A stretch of DNA of 64,000 nt from Speluncibacter jeojiensis (GTDB lineage Bacteria; Actinomycetota; Actinomycetes; Mycobacteriales; Mycobacteriaceae), in the NCBI RefSeq assembly GCF_029589495.1, contig NZ_JAAIVF010000005.1, forward strand, positions 248,001-312,000, read 5' to 3'. The translations under genes and the position numbers were made by a program. Positions 1 through 8,665 of the stretch are shown here, piece after piece. The notes under the pieces are model-generated. The model worked only from the letters and a program-made list of their open reading frames with translations. It was not told the DNA's origin and did no database searches. The stretch's first letter is position 1; each line of letters opens with the position of its first letter.

Positions 1-552
1 GCCGCGCTGACCACCGAGCGGCTCGGTCCCGGGGATGCGGTCGCCGCCGGGTTCGCCGACCACTTCGTGCCGAGCGGCCGACTCGCCGAATTGGCTGCGG
101 TGCTGGAGGATCAGCCGGCGGACGAGGCGATCGCCCGGTTCGCGCAGCCGGCGCCCGCCTCGGAGCGGATGGCGCAGCGCGCCTGGATCGATCGTTGCTT
201 CGGCGCCAACACCGTCGAGGACATCCTCGAATGGCTGGCCAGCGAGACCGATCCGGCGGCGGCGAAGGCGGTCGAGCAGATCCGCGGGAAGTCCCCGACG
301 GCGCTGAAGGTGACGTTGCGTTCCATCCAGGAGGCGGAGCGACTGGACCTGCTCGAGGAGGTTCTCGACGTCGAGTACCGCGTCTCGAGCGCGTGCCTGC
401 GCTCGGCAGACCTGGCCGAGGGCATCCGCGCGCAGGTCATCGACAAGGACCGCACTCCGCAGTGGTCGCCGGCGCGGCTCGAAGAGGTGACCGTGCATCA
501 GGTCGCGGAGTTCTTCGCGCCGTTGGGCGACGAGGAACTGGGGCTGAGTTGA
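1..552 (+). CDS. 3-hydroxyisobutyryl-CoA hydrolase, C-terminal part
   Basis: This reading frame is open from the first base and stops at 550-552, so only the last 183 residues of the protein are present. The sequence carries the C-terminal signature of crotonase-fold 3-hydroxyisobutyryl-CoA hydrolases: a GFADHFVP segment, an ID-CF stretch and a late SPTALKVTLR motif that is typical of this subgroup. The enzyme hydrolyses 3-hydroxyisobutyryl-CoA to 3-hydroxyisobutyrate and CoA in valine degradation. The next two genes, mmsB and an enoyl-CoA hydratase, belong to the same pathway and follow closely on the same strand, which supports the call. The N-terminal crotonase core with the oxyanion hole lies outside the window. 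Confidence 0.85.
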   Translation, partial: AALTTERLGPGDAVAAGFADHFVPSGRLAELAAVLEDQPADEAIARFAQPAPASERMAQRAWIDRCFGANTVEDILEWLASETDPAAAKAVEQIRGKSPTALKVTLRSIQEAERLDLLEEVLDVEYRVSSACLRSADLAEGIRAQVIDKDRTPQWSPARLEEVTVHQVAEFFAPLGDEELGLS

Positions 553-592
553 TGATGTTTCCGCTGCAACGACGACGGACAAGGACAGTGAG

Positions 593-1486
593 ATGAGCAC
601 GATCGCATTCATCGGTCTCGGACACATGGGCGGCCCGATGGCCGCGAACCTGGTGCAGGCGGGCCATCGGGTGATCGGCTTCGACCTGGTGCCGGCGGCA
701 CTGGAGCAGGCCCGCATCGATGGACTGGAACTCGCCGACTCGGCCGGGCAGGCCGCGGCCGCGGCTGACGTGGTGATCACCATGCTGCCCAACGGCAAGC
801 TGGTACTGGACGTCTACGGCGAAGTCCTGCAGGCGGCGCGGCCGGGGACGCTGTTCATCGACAGTTCGACCATCGACGTCGCCGACGCGAAGGCTGCGGC
901 CGAACTGGCCGCGTCGGCCGGGCATCGTGCGCTCGATGCACCCGTGTCCGGCGGTGTGGCCGGGGCGAGCGCCGGCACGCTGGCGTTCATGGTCGGAGGC
1001 GGCGACGAGGACTTCGAGGCGGCTCGCCCGCTGCTGGAGATCATGGGCGCCAAGGTGGTTCACTGCGGTGGCGCCGGGGTCGGTCAGGCCGCGAAGATCT
1101 GCAACAACATGGTGCTGGGCATCTCGATGATCGCGGTCAGCGAGGCGTTCGTGCTCGGCGAGAAGCTCGGGCTGTCGCACCAGGCGTTCTTCGACGTCGC
1201 GTCCAACGCCTCCGCGCAGTGCTGGTCGCTGACGTCGTACTGCCCGGTGCCCGGTCCGGTGCCGACGAGCCCGGCGAACAACGACTACGAGCCGGGCTTC
1301 GCCACCGCGCTGATGCGCAAGGACCTCGGGCTGGCGGCGAACGCGCTGCGGGTGAACGGGATCGACGGCCGGCTCGGCCTGCTCGCCGCGCAGATTTACG
1401 AACAGTTCGGCGAGCAGCACGCCGACCGTGACTTTTCCGCCATCGTCACCGACATCCGCCACCGATCCGAGGAGAACCAGCAGTGA
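593..1486 (+). CDS. mmsB: 3-hydroxyisobutyrate dehydrogenase MmsB
   Basis: The 297-residue protein oxidises 3-hydroxyisobutyrate to methylmalonate semialdehyde with NAD+ in valine catabolism. It opens with the Rossmann glycine motif [10 protein letters not shown] (residues 8-17), has the substrate-binding DAPVSGG segment near residues 115-121, and has the catalytic lysine K168 within AAKICNN. Length and motifs fit the family well. The ATG at 593 follows a purine-rich GGACAGTGAG. It lies 40 bp after the hydrolase and overlaps the next gene by 4 bp (GTGA), so the three genes form one operon. Other beta-hydroxyacid dehydrogenases share this fold, but the gene context makes MmsB by far the best choice. 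Confidence 0.93.
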   Translation: MSTIAFIGLGHMGGPMAANLVQAGHRVIGFDLVPAALEQARIDGLELADSAGQAAAAADVVITMLPNGKLVLDVYGEVLQAARPGTLFIDSSTIDVADAKAAAELAASAGHRALDAPVSGGVAGASAGTLAFMVGGGDEDFEAARPLLEIMGAKVVHCGGAGVGQAAKICNNMVLGISMIAVSEAFVLGEKLGLSHQAFFDVASNASAQCWSLTSYCPVPGPVPTSPANNDYEPGFATALMRKDLGLAANALRVNGIDGRLGLLAAQIYEQFGEQHADRDFSAIVTDIRHRSEENQQ

Positions 1487-2259
1487 CCGACTACCAGACG
1501 ATCAAGGTCGAGCGACGCGACCGGGTCGCGATCGTGACGCTCAACAGGCCGGAGGCGCTCAACGCACTGAACCTGACGGTGATGCAGGAGACGGTCGCGG
1601 CCACCACCGAACTCGACCGCGACCCGTCGGTCGGCGCGATCGTCATCACCGGATCGGCCAAGGCGTTCGCCGCCGGTGCCGACATCAAGGAGATGGCGCC
1701 GAAGAGCTACATGGACGTCTACCTGGACGACTGGTTCGCCGCGTGGGACAGGTTGGCGCAGTTGCGCACCCCGACCATCGCGGCGGTGTCCGGGTACGCG
1801 CTCGGCGGCGGCTGCGAGCTCGCGATGATCTGCGACATCCTCATCGCGTCGGACACCGCGAAGTTCGGCCAGCCGGAGATCAAGCTGGGTGTGATCCCGG
1901 GCATCGGCGGCTCGCAGCGGCTGACCCGGGCGGTAGGCAAGGCCAAGGCCATGGACCTGTGCCTGACCGGGCGGAACATGGACGCCGCCGAGGCCGAACG
2001 CGCGGGCCTGGTCTCGCGGGTGGTGGCCGCGGATCAGTTGCTGGACACGGCGATCGAGGTCGCGCAAACGGTCGCTGGCATGTCGCTGCCGATCGCGATG
2101 ATGGCCAAGGAAGCGGTCGGGCGTGCCTTCGAGACTACCCTGGCCGAGGGGATCCGGTTCGAACGCCGGCTGTTCCACTCGACCTTCGCCACCGACGACC
2201 AGAAAGAGGGCATGGCCGCCTTCGTTGAGAAGCGGCCCGCGACCTTCACGCACCGCTGA
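1483..2259 (+). CDS. enoyl-CoA hydratase
   Basis: A 258-residue crotonase that hydrates enoyl-CoA, probably methacrylyl-CoA in valine breakdown given its neighbours. The oxyanion-hole segment GADIKEM (65-71) and GGGCELA (108-114) are present. The two catalytic glutamates are E112 and E132 (PEIKLG), 20 residues apart as in rat mitochondrial hydratase. The GTG start at 1483 overlaps the mmsB stop codon, which implies translational coupling. A strong hairpin follows the stop. The family is broad and substrate choice cannot be read from sequence; short-chain or branched-chain specificity is inferred from the operon. Confidence 0.9.
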   Translation: MTDYQTIKVERRDRVAIVTLNRPEALNALNLTVMQETVAATTELDRDPSVGAIVITGSAKAFAAGADIKEMAPKSYMDVYLDDWFAAWDRLAQLRTPTIAAVSGYALGGGCELAMICDILIASDTAKFGQPEIKLGVIPGIGGSQRLTRAVGKAKAMDLCLTGRNMDAAEAERAGLVSRVVAADQLLDTAIEVAQTVAGMSLPIAMMAKEAVGRAFETTLAEGIRFERRLFHSTFATDDQKEGMAAFVEKRPATFTHR

Positions 2260-2267
2260 CGGCCACG

Positions 2268-2296
2268 CCGCCCCGGGGGCCGTTCCCTCGGGGCGG
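2268..2296. terminator. hairpin between convergent genes
   Basis: The arms CCGCCCCG (2268-2275) and CGGGGCGG (2289-2296) pair perfectly, and three further G-C pairs extend the stem inwards around a short loop. It lies between the end of the enoyl-CoA hydratase on the plus strand and the end of the acyl-CoA synthetase on the minus strand, so it can stop transcription from both sides. No long T tract follows, which is usual in high-GC actinobacteria. Confidence 0.7.
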
Positions 2297-2307
2297 TACC
2301 GGTCGGG

Positions 2308-3882
2308 CTATGCCGGGTCCCAGTCGGCGCGCAGGCGGCGCTTGTCCACCTTGCCGAGCGCGGTCAGCGGCAACCGGTCGGCGAACACGACCCGCTTCGG
2401 GGCCTGCAGGCTGCCCTTGACCCCGCGTACGTGCCCGGCCAGCTCGTCGGCGGATGCCGTCGCCCCCGGCTTGAGAACAACGGTCGCGGTGACGGATTCG
2501 CCCCAGCGTGGATCCGGGGTGCCGTAGACCGCGGCGGTCGCGACCGCCGGGTGGGTGCTCAGGGCGTCCTCCACGCCGCGCGAGTACACATTGAACCCGC
2601 CGGAGACGATCATGTCCTTCTTGCGGTCGACGATGTGCAGGTAGCCGCGGTCGTCGGCGCGGGCGATGTCGCCGGTGTGCAGCCAGCCGTCGGCGAACAC
2701 CCGGGCGGTCAGGTCGGGCTGATTGCGGTAGGCCTCCATTGCGGTGGCCCCGCGAACACACAGTTCGCCGGGCTCGCCCGGGGGCACCGGGACGCCGTCG
2801 TCGTCGCGGATCGACACGCTCGCCCCGGCGACCGGGACACCACACGATCCGAGCAGGTCCGGGCGGTCCACGCGGTGATCGGCGGTGCGCAGGAACGAGA
2901 TCGGATAGCACTCGGTCTGGCCGAACATCTGCGCGAACACCGGTCCGAACCGGTCGAGCCCCTCGGCCAGCCGGGTCGGCGAGATCGGCGCGGCGCCGTA
3001 GAGGATCAGCTCCAGCGAGGACAGGTCGGTGCGAGTGGCCGCCGGATGGTCGAGCAGCTGGTAGATCATCGAGGGCACGAGCAGCGTGCAGTTGAGCCGA
3101 TGGCGGGCGATCGCGGTCACCACCCGATCCGGGTCGAACCCGGTCACCAGGTGGACGGTGCCGCCGCGGACCAGCGTCGGCAGGATCTTGCTGCCGCCGG
3201 CGTGACTGATCGGCGCCACCGCCAGCAGGCGCGGAGTCGCGGGCAACTCGAACTCGGCCAGCACCGTCTGCAGCAGTGCGACATTGGCGCCGTGCCGGCG
3301 TATCGCACCCTTCGGTCGCCCCGTGGTTCCGCCGGTGTAGCCGATGTTGACCACGTCTGTCGGCTCGGCGAGGTCGGTGAAGTGTCCGCCACCGCCGGAT
3401 CGGGCGATCGACAACAGGTCCGGCGCGAACGAGCACGCGTCGAGCGCGTACACCGGGATGCCCAGGTCGGCGCAGCGGGAGGCGAGTTGCGCGCCACGGT
3501 CACCGAAGGTGCGCTCGTCGACGACCAGCGCGGCGGCATCGGCGTCGGTCAGCTGGAAGAGTTGATCGTCGAGGGAGCCGAGCGGGTGCAGCCAGGTCAC
3601 CGCGGAACCCAGTGCGATGGCGGCGGATCCGGCACACCACAGCTGGGCACGGTTGCCGCCGAGCAGGGCGAGCGTGCGCCCGCGGCGCAGACCCACTGCA
3701 TGGAGTGCGGCCTGCAGTTCGCCGATCAGCGCGAGCGCGCCGCGATACGTGAGTTCGCCGCCGTCCCAGGAGAAGGCGACCCGGTTCGGATGGCGCCGCA
3801 GCGCACGCTCGGTGAGGGTGCCGACGGTGGGTCCCGACTGGGGGTGCGGCGTCGAGCCGGTGGTCGGGTTGCCCGCTGTCAT
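2308..3882 (-). CDS. acyl-CoA synthetase (FadD-type, ANL superfamily)
   Basis: A 524-residue AMP-forming ligase that would activate a carboxylic acid to its acyl-CoA. It has the P-loop-like motif YTGGTTGRPKG, the FGQTE motif, the LHTGD motif, the hinge DRKKDMIVSGGFNVY and the C-terminal catalytic lysine in ALGKVDKRRL, so all core ANL motifs are intact. The ATG at 3882 overlaps the stop of the upstream nitronate monooxygenase by 4 bp (ATGA), so the two are translationally coupled. Substrate is not evident from sequence; fatty or aromatic acids are possible. FadD3-like or benzoate-like specificity cannot be distinguished here. Confidence 0.88.
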   Translation of the reverse strand: MTAGNPTTGSTPHPQSGPTVGTLTERALRRHPNRVAFSWDGGELTYRGALALIGELQAALHAVGLRRGRTLALLGGNRAQLWCAGSAAIALGSAVTWLHPLGSLDDQLFQLTDADAAALVVDERTFGDRGAQLASRCADLGIPVYALDACSFAPDLLSIARSGGGGHFTDLAEPTDVVNIGYTGGTTGRPKGAIRRHGANVALLQTVLAEFELPATPRLLAVAPISHAGGSKILPTLVRGGTVHLVTGFDPDRVVTAIARHRLNCTLLVPSMIYQLLDHPAATRTDLSSLELILYGAAPISPTRLAEGLDRFGPVFAQMFGQTECYPISFLRTADHRVDRPDLLGSCGVPVAGASVSIRDDDGVPVPPGEPGELCVRGATAMEAYRNQPDLTARVFADGWLHTGDIARADDRGYLHIVDRKKDMIVSGGFNVYSRGVEDALSTHPAVATAAVYGTPDPRWGESVTATVVLKPGATASADELAGHVRGVKGSLQAPKRVVFADRLPLTALGKVDKRRLRADWDPA

Positions 3883-4862
3883 CGGAGTCGACCTTTCGGG
3901 TCATCGGTGAGCATCGCCAGGGTGTGCTGTCGCGCCTGCTCATACTCGGTCGCCGTCTGCGCGACGATGCCGGAGGCCGGCTCGACCCGCTTGACCCCGG
4001 ACACCGAATGCCCGGCGCTCCAGATGTCGTGCCAACGACGCGGACCGGAAGCCTTGTCGCCGTACAGTTGCGTCGAGTCCGCGGGAGTGATCGTCTCGTC
4101 GAGCCGTTCCGGGTCGAGGCCGTTCGCGCGGATCGACGGCGCCAGGATGCTCGAGCGCAGGCCGGTGAAGGCGCGGGTGAGCACCACGTCGTCGAGGGTG
4201 CTCGCGCACAGGGCGCTGCGGTAGCCGTCCGCCGCGAGACTCTCCTGCGCGGCGATGAAGCGGGTGCCCATGTAGCCGAGGTCGAATCCGGCCACCCGCG
4301 CCGCCCACAGCGCGTGCCCGTCCGAGATGCCGCCGGCGACGACCAGTGGTCCGTCGAAGAACTCGCGCACCGCACGGACGAAGGCGAACGGGTTCTGCCA
4401 GCCGGTCTGTCCGCCCGCGCCGGCCGTCAGCAGCACCAGTCCGTCCGCCCCGGCCGCGGCCGCGCGTTCGGCATGGGCGAGCGTGCCCACGTCCGCGAAC
4501 ACGAGAGTGCCGTTGTCGTGCAGCGGGGTGATCACCGCGGCGGGCGAGCCGACGCTGGTGATCACCATCTCCACCCGGTGGCGGGTCAGACAGTCCAGGT
4601 GTTCCTGCAACCGCGGTTGCCGGATGATCAGGTTCGGGCAGTACGGCGCGAAGGTCGAAGAACTGTCGGCGATCTCGGCGTCGAGCCGGGTGAGCCAGTC
4701 CTCGAGGCGTTCCGTTGTTCGTGCGTTGGCGGTGGGGAACGTGCCGATCACGCCCGCACGGCAGGCCGCGAGGGTGAGGTCGAGGCCGGACACCCGCAGC
4801 ATCGGTGCGGCGATCAGCGGGACGGTCAGGCGTCGCGCGATGCGTTCGGGCAGGCCGCTCAT
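3879..4862 (-). CDS. nitronate monooxygenase family protein
   Basis: A 327-residue TIM-barrel FMN protein of the 2-nitropropane dioxygenase/nitronate monooxygenase family, which oxidises alkyl nitronates. Visible family features are the N-terminal VPLIAAPMLRVSG segment, the VGTFPTANARTTE region, an internal VITSVGSPA strand, the GADGLVLLTAGAGGQTG phosphate-binding loop and VVAGGISDG near the end. I chose the ATG at 4862; a TTG at 4883 would add seven residues. A 13-codon open frame starting at 4900 behind a GGAGG overlaps this start by ATGA, so the gene may be coupled to a leader peptide. Some members of this family are enoyl-reductase-like rather than true nitronate oxidases. Confidence 0.85.
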   Translation of the reverse strand: MSGLPERIARRLTVPLIAAPMLRVSGLDLTLAACRAGVIGTFPTANARTTERLEDWLTRLDAEIADSSSTFAPYCPNLIIRQPRLQEHLDCLTRHRVEMVITSVGSPAAVITPLHDNGTLVFADVGTLAHAERAAAAGADGLVLLTAGAGGQTGWQNPFAFVRAVREFFDGPLVVAGGISDGHALWAARVAGFDLGYMGTRFIAAQESLAADGYRSALCASTLDDVVLTRAFTGLRSSILAPSIRANGLDPERLDETITPADSTQLYGDKASGPRRWHDIWSAGHSVSGVKRVEPASGIVAQTATEYEQARQHTLAMLTDDPKGRLR

Positions 4863-4900
4863 CGGGTGGCATCCAAACGGCAAGCGGTTCCGATGGGCAT
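4859..4900 (-). CDS. possible 13-residue leader peptide before nitronate monooxygenase
   Basis: A short open frame, MPIGTACRLDATR, starts with ATG at 4900, eight bases after a good GGAGG ribosome site, and ends with a TGA that overlaps the ATG of the monooxygenase at 4862. The larger gene has no good ribosome site of its own, so translation may pass from this short frame to it. It may equally be only the downstream end of a longer unrelated open frame that begins near 5113. No homology is recognisable. Confidence 0.3.
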   Translation of the reverse strand: MPIGTACRLDATR

Positions 4901-5113
4901 CGGCGGTCCTCCGATCACGTTGTGCACCATGGCGTTGGGCATGACCAGCTTTCTGCCGGGCGTGCGGTCGGTGCCGTTGACCGAACCGGTGCAGTCAAGG
5001 TACGACCCTTCGGGGCCGGTCGCAACGGATTCTCCCGAGTGTCGGGAGGGGCGGGAGTCTTTGTCTTGAGCGAAGTCCGGATTCTGTCGGTGGCCGACCG
5101 TAGTGTCGCTCAC

Positions 5114-5442
5114 ATGTTCGATTCGTTGCGGGATTCGGTGGTCGGCGCGGTGGGGTCACCGGCTGTGCTCACCGATGTGCGGCTGGTTGATGTGATGGTG
5201 GGTCTGCATCGGCTCGAGGAGGTGGTCGCGGAGCGCATGTTGGCGTTGATGTCCGCCGCCACCGGACCCGCGCCCAGAACCGCGCGGCCCGCATCCACAC
5301 CGAAGGCCGAATCAACCAACAACGCATCGACAACGCCACCGCGCGAAGTGAACGCCACCTGCGAATCATGTTCGGCCGGAACAGCAATGACTCAGTGAAT
5401 GGCGGTGACGGTGACGACGAATCCGATCAATCCCCGTTTTGA
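5114..5442 (+). pseudogene. REP13E12/DUF222 HNH endonuclease relic, internally deleted
   Basis: Two pieces of a REP13E12-type HNH protein are joined out of frame. From the ATG at 5114, in frame 2, comes a DUF222-like N terminus (MFDSLRDSVVGAV... through LEEVVAERML). From about 5270, in frame 1, comes the typical C terminus: RAARIHTEGRINQQRID, then a short acidic tail and a stop at 5440-5442. The central DUF222 region and the HNH nuclease motif are absent. Intact family members are several hundred residues long, so this is a remnant left by an internal deletion. These genes are scattered, multicopy and probably mobile in mycobacteria and their relatives. Confidence 0.75.
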
Positions 5443-5489
5443 TCGCCTGCCGCCGGCCGCAAGCTGCCTGCGGTCCGCGGTCTGCGCGG

Positions 5490-6512
5490 TCAGGTGGCGC
5501 TGCGTTCGTCGGCCGCGATCGCATCGATCACGGCAGCGCGGGTGGCGACCGGACCGGTGAGGTCCGCGGTGTGGACGCCCTCGTCGAGCAACTGGCGCCG
5601 CCGCGCCGGATCGTATTCTGCGGCCGGCGTGCGTAGGAACTGCTCGGCCACCGCCAGGAAGCGCTCAGGGTCGTCATGGTGGGGGAAATGTCCTGCGCCG
5701 CAGAAGATCTCGAGGTGTGATCCCGGCATCGCCGCATGCGCGAGGTAGGCATGCCGAACCGGGATGACGAGATCGTGGTCGCCCCAGACGATCTGCGTCG
5801 GGATGTCTGCCGTCAGATAGCAGCGATCGAGCATGGTCACGACCTGACCGCGCCAGTCGACCACCGCCCGAAGGGTGCGCAGGAAGGCCGCACGTGCGGT
5901 CGGGCCGGAAAACGACGACAACACGCGCACCAGATCGTCGGTGTCGTGGAACAGCGGGTAGCCGCGCAGACCGCCGAGCGCACGCCCGAGGCCGGCGAGG
6001 GCGATGTCTGCCCTGGGCAGCTGCAGCGCCGTCAACGCGTGCCCGACAGGCGGAATGGAGATCAACCGGAGTATCGGGTTGACGTCGCGGGTGACCCCGC
6101 CGGTGCTGACGAGCACGATCCGTTCCACACGATCGGGGTACTGGTAGGCGAACTGCATCGCGACCCCACCGCCGAGCGAGTGCCCGACGAGCGTGGCCCG
6201 GTCGATGCCCAGCACGTCCATGAGATCGCGCATACCGTTCGCATAGGCCGCGATCGAGTAGTCGGCGCGCGGCTTGTCGGAGCGCCCGTGACCGAGGAGA
6301 TCCGGCGCCACGACGGTGTATCGCTCGGCCAGTCGGGGCAGCAATTCGCTCCAGGTGTCGGAGTTGTCGCCGATCCCGTGGACGAGCAGCAGCACCTGGT
6401 CGCCATCGCCGGCGGTGCGGAACACACGCCGATATCCGTGCACCGTCCGATGCTCGGTCCGGACGACGGGCGCGGAGAGGGCTCGCAGGGGTGCTGGGGA
6501 TCGGGTGTTCAT
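5490..6512 (-). CDS. alpha/beta hydrolase
   Basis: A 340-residue alpha/beta-fold hydrolase. It has the oxyanion HG segment LLLVHGIGDNSDTW, the DLLGHGRSDKP loop and the nucleophile elbow GHSLGGG, where the serine is the nucleophile. The acid residue is likely in VWGDHDLVIP and the histidine in GAGHFPHHDDPERF. The open frame continues upstream to 6668, but that part is Arg-rich and low in complexity and overlaps a hairpin, so I start at the ATG at 6512. Substrate is unknown; the layout resembles hydrolases of the haloperoxidase/lipase group. It is transcribed away from the 6850 gene. Confidence 0.85.
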   Translation of the reverse strand: MNTRSPAPLRALSAPVVRTEHRTVHGYRRVFRTAGDGDQVLLLVHGIGDNSDTWSELLPRLAERYTVVAPDLLGHGRSDKPRADYSIAAYANGMRDLMDVLGIDRATLVGHSLGGGVAMQFAYQYPDRVERIVLVSTGGVTRDVNPILRLISIPPVGHALTALQLPRADIALAGLGRALGGLRGYPLFHDTDDLVRVLSSFSGPTARAAFLRTLRAVVDWRGQVVTMLDRCYLTADIPTQIVWGDHDLVIPVRHAYLAHAAMPGSHLEIFCGAGHFPHHDDPERFLAVAEQFLRTPAAEYDPARRRQLLDEGVHTADLTGPVATRAAVIDAIAADERSAT

Positions 6513-6849
6513 CGCATCATCTCGCTGGTCGTCGGCCACAGCGGTCGCCCAGGCTGCCGTCGGGCAGCCTCCGCCGGGGCCGGTTGTCGGCCATCTCCGT
6601 CGAGAACGCCGTCGCAGCGACGAGCACCTCCGGCGGGCTGCCGCGACGCCGACGCGGGCTGCCTCCATTGTCGACCATCCGGGTTACGGCCGTGTCAACA
6701 GAACGCAGTGATGCGTACGGAGGGCGGTTTGCGCAGCCGAGGGCTGCGGGGTAATGCTGTAGTCCGGGGATAGATACTTGTAGACCGCAATTAATTCACT
6801 CGCGTGCGGTGTCGTGTGCGACGAACCAGAAAGGCAGGTGCGCTCCGTC
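6513..6849. other. divergent intergenic region with hairpin and AT-rich promoter patch
   Basis: This 337-bp gap separates the hydrolase (minus) from the regulatory-domain protein (plus). It holds a perfect 8-bp inverted repeat, AGGCTGCC (6551-6558) and GGCAGCCT (6563-6570) with a 4-nt loop, which would sit in the 5' leader of the hydrolase. On the plus-strand side, an unusually AT-rich stretch (6771-6800) contains TAGATACTTGT, which recurs almost exactly upstream of the MFS gene at 8615-8625. A GGCAGG at 6834-6839 serves as a ribosome site for the ATG at 6850. No credible coding frame lies here. Confidence 0.5.
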
Positions 6850-7701
6850 ATGTCTGATCCATCAACAGGCGAGGTCCCGGTCGGGGCAGCCGGGCGGACG
6901 ATCAGGGGAAGGGTCCACCGCGCAGACGGTGGCGGTGTCGAGCGCGCGGTGCTCACGCTGATCGATCCGACCGGTAGGCAGGTCGGGCGTGCGCACACCC
7001 GGTCCGACGGCGGGTTCGCGGTCGAGGCGCCCGAGCCGGGGACCTATGTGCTCATCGCCTCGGCCGGTCTGCAGCAGCCGCAGGCACTCTCCGTCACCGT
7101 CGGGGACCACCCGGTCGAGGTCGACGTCGAGCTCAGCGGCACCGCCAGCCTGACCGGCACGGTCCGCACGGACGGTGGTCGCGGGGTGGCAGGGGCGACG
7201 GTCACGCTCACCGACGCGCGCGGCGAGGTGGTGCGAGCGGTCGCCACGGACGAGAGCGGCGGCTACGCGGTCGCCGATTTGCCGGGCGGGGTGTACACGT
7301 TGGTGGCGGCGGGCGGCTCGTTCCGGCCGGCCGCGGCCACGGTGGCGGTGCCGGACATCGGCGCGGCGACCTGCGAGGTCGTGCTGTCGTCGGCCACCGA
7401 ATTGCGGGTGCGGGTGCACTCGGCAGTGTCGACGGGGTCGGGATCGGCCGGGGCGGGTTCGACCGGGGTGGACTCGGGGACGGCGGTGCCCGGTGCCCGG
7501 ATCACCGTGCTCGACGGCGCCGGTGACGTGGTCGGGGTCGCCGATGCGGACGAGGCGGGCGAGCACCGTTTCGCCGGACTGACCGCGGGGCCGCACACCG
7601 TCATCGCCTCGGGCGACCGTCCGGTGACCACCGTTCTGCGGGTGGTCGGCGGCTCGTATGTGAACCACGATGTCCGGCTCGGAGTGGAGGAGGGGCAGTG
7701 A
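6850..7701 (+). CDS. carboxypeptidase regulatory-like (Cna_B/CarboxypepD_reg) repeat protein
   Basis: A 283-residue protein made of about three beta-sandwich modules of the carboxypeptidase regulatory-like type. Each has the pattern I/L-x-G-T/R-V (for example IRGRVHRADG, LTGTVRTDGG), then ITLxDxxGxxV, a GGFAV/GGYAV strand, and PGTYVL/GVYTLVAA. The third repeat is interrupted by a Gly/Ser/Thr-rich linker (about residues 195-215). No signal peptide or membrane segment is visible, so it should be cytoplasmic unless exported in another way. The same module is fused to the next gene product and to the MFS transporter downstream, so the three proteins probably act together. No enzymatic motif is seen, and the function is unknown. 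Confidence 0.75.
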   Translation: MSDPSTGEVPVGAAGRTIRGRVHRADGGGVERAVLTLIDPTGRQVGRAHTRSDGGFAVEAPEPGTYVLIASAGLQQPQALSVTVGDHPVEVDVELSGTASLTGTVRTDGGRGVAGATVTLTDARGEVVRAVATDESGGYAVADLPGGVYTLVAAGGSFRPAAATVAVPDIGAATCEVVLSSATELRVRVHSAVSTGSGSAGAGSTGVDSGTAVPGARITVLDGAGDVVGVADADEAGEHRFAGLTAGPHTVIASGDRPVTTVLRVVGGSYVNHDVRLGVEEGQ

Positions 7702-7703
7702 CC

Positions 7704-8519
7704 ATGGCCCAGACGAAGGGAATCGACGCGCAGCTGCGCACCGCGGACGGATGGACGGTGCCGGATGCGGTGCTGACCGTCACCACGCTCGCGGGCGAGC
7801 AGGTGGCCAGGGTGCCGGCCGATGCGGACGGCGCCGTGTGCAGCGAGCAGTTGCCCGCAGACACCTACACGGCGATCGTGACGGCCCCCGGCTTCGACCC
7901 CGTCGCCAAGCTGGCGATCGTGCCGCCGACGGGGACGTTGGCGCTGGGCGTAGTCACGATGACCCGCGCGGCCGGCTCGGAGGTCCCGCCGCCCGGCACC
8001 TGGGCGATCGATCCGGCACACTCGACCATCGGCCTGACCGCGCGGCACCTGGGCATCGCGGTGGTGCGCGGACGGCTGACCGAATTCACCGGTCAGGTCG
8101 TGGTCGCCGACCAGGTCGAGCGGTCCGGGGTGTCGACGCAGATGCAGGTGCGCAGCCTGGACACCGGCAACGCGACCCGCGACGAACACCTCAAGTCCGC
8201 CGACTTCCTCGACATCGAGAACTTCCCGCTGATGGAGTACCGCGGCGCCGGGCTGACCGCGCTGGGCGACGGTCGATGGTCGCTGGACGGCGAGCTGACC
8301 CTGCACGGTGTCAGCAAGTCGGTCCCGCTGCAGGTGGACTACCTGGGGCAGGTCGAGGACCCCTGGGGCAACGACCGACTGGCCTTCCGGGGCGTCACGG
8401 AGCTGCGGCGCAAGGATTTCGAGATCTCGATGGACACCCGGCTGCTGTCCGGCGTGGCGCAGATCGGCAATGCCGTTCGCATCGAGATCGACATCCAGGC
8501 CGTGCGGCAGGAGTCCTGA
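7704..8519 (+). CDS. YceI family protein with N-terminal regulatory-like domain
   Basis: A 271-residue fusion. Residues 1-85 form one carboxypeptidase regulatory-like module (GIDAQLRTADG, VLTVTTLAGEQV, LPADTYTAIVTAPGFDP). Residues from about 95 to the end form a YceI lipocalin-like domain, recognised by PGTWAIDPAHSTIGLTARHL, the VEVS-like dimer strands, TRDEHLKSADFLDIENFP and the GVSKSV strand. YceI proteins bind amphiphilic or polyisoprenoid molecules in a beta-barrel. The ATG at 7704 has GGAGGAGG nine bases upstream and is preferred over the GTG at 7698, which overlaps the previous stop codon. There is no signal peptide, unlike E. coli YceI. It is clearly co-transcribed with the gene before it. 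Confidence 0.85.
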   Translation: MAQTKGIDAQLRTADGWTVPDAVLTVTTLAGEQVARVPADADGAVCSEQLPADTYTAIVTAPGFDPVAKLAIVPPTGTLALGVVTMTRAAGSEVPPPGTWAIDPAHSTIGLTARHLGIAVVRGRLTEFTGQVVVADQVERSGVSTQMQVRSLDTGNATRDEHLKSADFLDIENFPLMEYRGAGLTALGDGRWSLDGELTLHGVSKSVPLQVDYLGQVEDPWGNDRLAFRGVTELRRKDFEISMDTRLLSGVAQIGNAVRIEIDIQAVRQES

Positions 8520-8665
8520 CCTGCGGTGACACCGGCGCATCCCGGTGAGACGGAAGTCACGCCGACTTCGATGCTTGTGTCATGCAATGAATACCGTACG
8601 ATACTTAAATCTTCTAAATACTTGTTCGCGTTAGTGAACCCGATCCCCCGGGGAAGGAGACGGTA

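Noticed and set aside
5032-5048. CTCCCGA-GTG-TCGGGAG hairpin upstream of the HNH relic
   Set aside because: A 7-bp stem in a GC-rich intergenic region without a gene end nearby on either strand; probably chance.
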